Assembly: GCF_003945765.1 (NCBI RefSeq) | Contig: NZ_CP027712.1 | Location: 1,488,001-1,552,000, forward strand | DNA length: 64,000 bases | Direction of reading: 5' to 3' | From: Pseudomonas chlororaphis subsp. chlororaphis | GTDB taxonomy: Bacteria; Pseudomonadota; Gammaproteobacteria; Pseudomonadales; Pseudomonadaceae | Shown: in pieces, positions 62,275 through 64,000 of the stretch | Layout: each line of letters opens with the position of its first letter | Position numbering within the stretch: position 1 is the stretch's first letter | The notes under the pieces: model-generated | Database searches by the model: none | Told to the model about the DNA's origin: nothing | The model's input: only the letters and a program-made list of their open reading frames with translations | Made by a program: the position numbers and the translations under genes

Positions 62275-62292
62275 TGGAGCGGGTGAAGGGAA
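62270..62292 (+). repeat. Attachment-site copy overlapping the tRNA 3' end
   Basis: Same 23 bp as 57470-57492. It covers the CCA end and acceptor stem of the tRNA-Gly gene (minus strand). Confidence 0.85.
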
Positions 62293-62348
62293 TCGAACCC
62301 TCGTTATCAGCTTGGGAAGCTGGAGTAATGCCATTATACGACACCCGC
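62275..62348 (-). tRNA. tRNA-Gly (anticodon CCC)
   Basis: Minus-strand 74-nt tRNA including the encoded CCA. Acceptor stem GCGGGTG/CACCCGC, 7-nt anticodon loop TTCCCAA giving CCC, T-arm loop TTCGATT, discriminator T. It reads GGG codons and serves as the attachment site of the integrated element. Confidence 0.95.
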
Positions 62349-62439
62349 TCGGAGCGGCTGACTTTGTACCAGAAGTGCGCGCGGATTTGAAGTTTTTCTT
62401 TGCCGGGCCTGTGTTTGCGAAGCGGTGGGAAATGCACGC

Positions 62440-62515
62440 AGGTACGCTTCTACGCCGTCATCGCGGCGACGGGGCGAAGACCGGCTTGCGGTCTATCGCG
62501 GGCAAGCTCGCTCCA
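62440..62515. repeat. Family-B REP-like units downstream of phaG
   Basis: ACGCTTCTACGCCGTCATCG and GCGGGCAAGCTCGCTCC, with degenerate inverse symmetry, between tRNA-Gly and the phaG end. Confidence 0.55.
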
Positions 62516-62550
62516 AGGGCAGGGGACGAGTTGCTCGCGATGACGCCACT

Positions 62551-63435
62551 TCAGATAGCCAGGGCATGGTGGTCCTGCAGGTAGTGATAGCGCGGACGAC
62601 TGGTGTGCTGGGTCGGTTTGAGGAACCCCATCAGCGCGTTACGGCTGTCCCGGCAGGCGGCCTTGTGTTCCATGTCGAGGAAGTGCCCGGCGGCCTGGAT
62701 GGTGCTGAACGTCGAGTGCCGGACATGGTTGCCGAACAGCCGGGCGTCATTGGCGGCGGTGTATTCGTCCCATTCACCGTTCATGAACAGCACCGGCACC
62801 TCGATGTTCTTCGCCGCTTTCAGGTAGCACTGGCGGTCGCTGTTGAGGACATGGCTGATGTGGAAGTGCATCTGCCCGTATTCATGCTCGGCCAGGGTGC
62901 TGACGTGGCGATAGTTGAAACGCTTGAACAGTGACGGCAGGTGCTTGCCGATGGTCTCGTTGACCAGGTGCCCGACACGGTCGCCGTCCCGGCTGCCGAG
63001 GTAATCGACACCGCGTTCGAGGTAGTCGCGCATCGGCTCGTTGATCACTGGCGAGAACGAGCTGATCACCGCCTTTTCAATGCGCCGCGGGCGCTGCGCC
63101 AGGGCGAGCAGCGTCGGCGCGCCACCCCAGGAGAACGACATCACGTGCTCGGCGGCGAAGTGGTCGATCAGCTCCAGGAGGATCTGTCCTTCGACTTCCT
63201 TGGTGAGCATTTTCTCGTGCCTGTTGTGGGCTTTCGAACGACCGGCATAGGGCTGGTCGTAGAGCACCACATTGAATTGCGGATGCAGGTTCTTCACGGT
63301 CTGCGCAAAAGACGCGGTGGTGGCCATTGAGCCGTTGACCAGAATGATGGTCTTTTCTGCGGCATCTGCGCGATAGAACTCCGTGTAAACCCGATACTGA
63401 CCTTGTATATCCAGCACAGCGATTTCTGGCCTCAT
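62551..63435 (-). CDS. phaG: PhaG-type 3-hydroxyacyl-ACP:CoA transacylase (thioesterase)
   Basis: 294 aa, the length of P. putida PhaG, whose start MRPEIAVLDIQGQYRVYTEF I recognise here. Alpha/beta hydrolase fold: LVNGSMATTASF, nucleophile elbow SFSWGGAPTL, late HFLDMEHK with His. It links fatty-acid synthesis to polyhydroxyalkanoate precursors by moving or releasing 3-hydroxydecanoyl groups. RhlA is the close paralogue; the absence of rhlB beside it favours PhaG. ATG 63435. Confidence 0.92.
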   Translation of the reverse strand: MRPEIAVLDIQGQYRVYTEFYRADAAEKTIILVNGSMATTASFAQTVKNLHPQFNVVLYDQPYAGRSKAHNRHEKMLTKEVEGQILLELIDHFAAEHVMSFSWGGAPTLLALAQRPRRIEKAVISSFSPVINEPMRDYLERGVDYLGSRDGDRVGHLVNETIGKHLPSLFKRFNYRHVSTLAEHEYGQMHFHISHVLNSDRQCYLKAAKNIEVPVLFMNGEWDEYTAANDARLFGNHVRHSTFSTIQAAGHFLDMEHKAACRDSRNALMGFLKPTQHTSRPRYHYLQDHHALAI

Positions 63436-63786
63436 GTCATAAGACTCCTGGCAAGCGGGTATGCGCGCAACCGAGGGTGCACGAGATTTGTGACAGGTAG
63501 GCATACGCCTGGAATTTTTTAGCCCATGTCGATCCGCACAGATGGTCGACGGGTGTTGTTATAGGCGGGCAATTTGCCGGACAACAGGAATGAGCACAGG
63601 AGGCTCGGACGGCAAAGGATTTCTTAGAAGTATGTTCGTGACTCATCGGTCACATTTCGGCCGACGGACTGATTCAAGCAGGGAGAACGCCGTCTCGCAA
63701 GTGCCGTTGGTAAATTGTTCGACAACTTCGGCTGAATGGTCATGGCATCGTCGATGGCTTACAGCGGCTACGGAAATTGTAGGCGC
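63436..63786. other. Intergenic region upstream of phaG
   Basis: 351 bp without a supported gene. phaG is commonly controlled by AlgU-type or RpoS promoters; I found no convincing match. A small GGC-ATAC-GCC hairpin followed by T's is at about 63499-63520. Confidence 0.4.
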
Positions 63787-64000
63787 TCAGACCAGGCGGA
63801 TTTCTTCATCGGTCAGCGGCCGGTACTCGCCGGGCGCCAGGTTTTCGTCGAGGGCCAGCGGTCCCATGCGTTCGCGGTGCAGGCGCAAGACCTTGTTGTC
63901 GAAATGGCCGAACATGCGTTTGACCTGGTGGTAGCGGCCTTCGACGATGCTCAGCCGCGCACACCGGGGGCCGAGGATCTGCAGCTCGGCGGGCAGGGTG
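63787..64000 (-). CDS. rsuA: Partial 3' end of a 16S rRNA pseudouridine synthase (RsuA-type)
   Basis: The last about 71 codons are in the window and run off its right edge. The text [20 protein letters not shown] and the following [20 protein letters not shown] contain the [10 protein letters not shown] motif of the RsuA/RluB/E/F group. TGA at 63787-63789. Probably the enzyme for uridine 516 of 16S rRNA; RluB or RluE are alternatives. Confidence 0.85.
   Translation of the reverse strand, partial: TLPAELQILGPRCARLSIVEGRYHQVKRMFGHFDNKVLRLHRERMGPLALDENLAPGEYRPLTDEEIRLV

Larger units (their letters stand above)
57470..62292. mobile_element. Decayed integrative element at tRNA-Gly(CCC)
   Basis: Bounded by the 23-bp att repeats. 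It contains a broken P4-type integrase next to the tRNA, orphan fimbrial chaperone and adhesin genes, a HipA remnant and a HEPN-motif protein. Composition is lower in GC and patchy, with several junk stretches, indicating repeated insertion and deletion. Confidence 0.75.

Overview
The window is high-GC Pseudomonas chromosome, most like the P. fluorescens complex (P. protegens/chlororaphis type). Reasons: an olsBA-type ornithine-lipid pair, PhaG, a FecI/FecR/TonB-receptor unit, a complete 4-hydroxyproline (lhp-type) cluster, many tail-to-tail REP doublets of two families, and the six-frame openness of GC-rich DNA. No phage, no CRISPR array and no rRNA operon were seen; one tRNA gene (Gly, anticodon CCC) is present.

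Layout. 0-4.2 kb: end of a probable ACP phosphodiesterase gene, olsA/olsB on the minus strand, an acyl-CoA-dehydrogenase-like protein, a serine beta-lactamase-like hydrolase and a small coupled protein. 4.2-9.3 kb: an apparent catabolic unit (M20 amidohydrolase, MHS-family transporter, amidase, IclR regulator) with a perfect IclR-type palindrome in front. 9.4-20.3 kb: YceI, cardiolipin synthase, beta-glucosidase BglX, LemA plus two TPM proteins, a methyltransferase, an EamA exporter, a DJ-1/PfpI protein, a ribbon-helix-helix protein and a DUF3077 protein preceded by a strongly structured leader. 20.8-25.6 kb: Fur-box-controlled fecI/fecR/TonB receptor (probable haem-type) and a YegP/DUF1508 protein. 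25.7-28.2 kb: DapA-like and class II aldolase enzymes divergent from an XRE-cupin regulator, with an operator between them. 28.3-34.5 kb: a SIR2-like DUF4917 protein, an iron alcohol dehydrogenase, a collapsed toxin-antitoxin locus, FosA, a LysE exporter, a PAS-GAF-GGDEF cyclase and a DUF4142 protein. 34.3-37.9 kb: a small insertion carrying an MFS transporter, bracketed by a 138-bp duplication of the DUF4142 gene end, then an iron-permease-like protein and a stand-alone HsdR-N nuclease.

38.0-49.5 kb: a kinase-like protein and the hydroxyproline catabolic locus (AraC/PAS regulator, three-subunit D-hydroxyproline dehydrogenase and epimerase on the minus strand; deaminase, permease, semialdehyde dehydrogenase and an Ldh-type reductase on the plus strand). 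Together these would turn trans-4-hydroxy-L-proline into 2-oxoglutarate. 49.5-57.1 kb: a Fic/YhfG pair whose Fic motif has Tyr instead of the catalytic His, a GNAT, a YXWGXW-type protein, an oxidoreductase divergent from a LysR regulator, a GAF/degenerate-GGDEF/EAL phosphodiesterase, a GDSL esterase and HicA/HicB.

57.5-62.3 kb is a decayed integrative element at the 3' end of tRNA-Gly(CCC). A 23-bp copy of the tRNA end marks its far side, and a broken P4-type integrase lies next to the tRNA. Its cargo is an orphan fimbrial chaperone and adhesin, a HipA remnant and an unrecognised protein with a HEPN-like R-x5-H motif. Beyond it are phaG and the end of an rsuA-type pseudouridine synthase gene. 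REP doublets sit at gene ends throughout and supply the stop codon of several genes.
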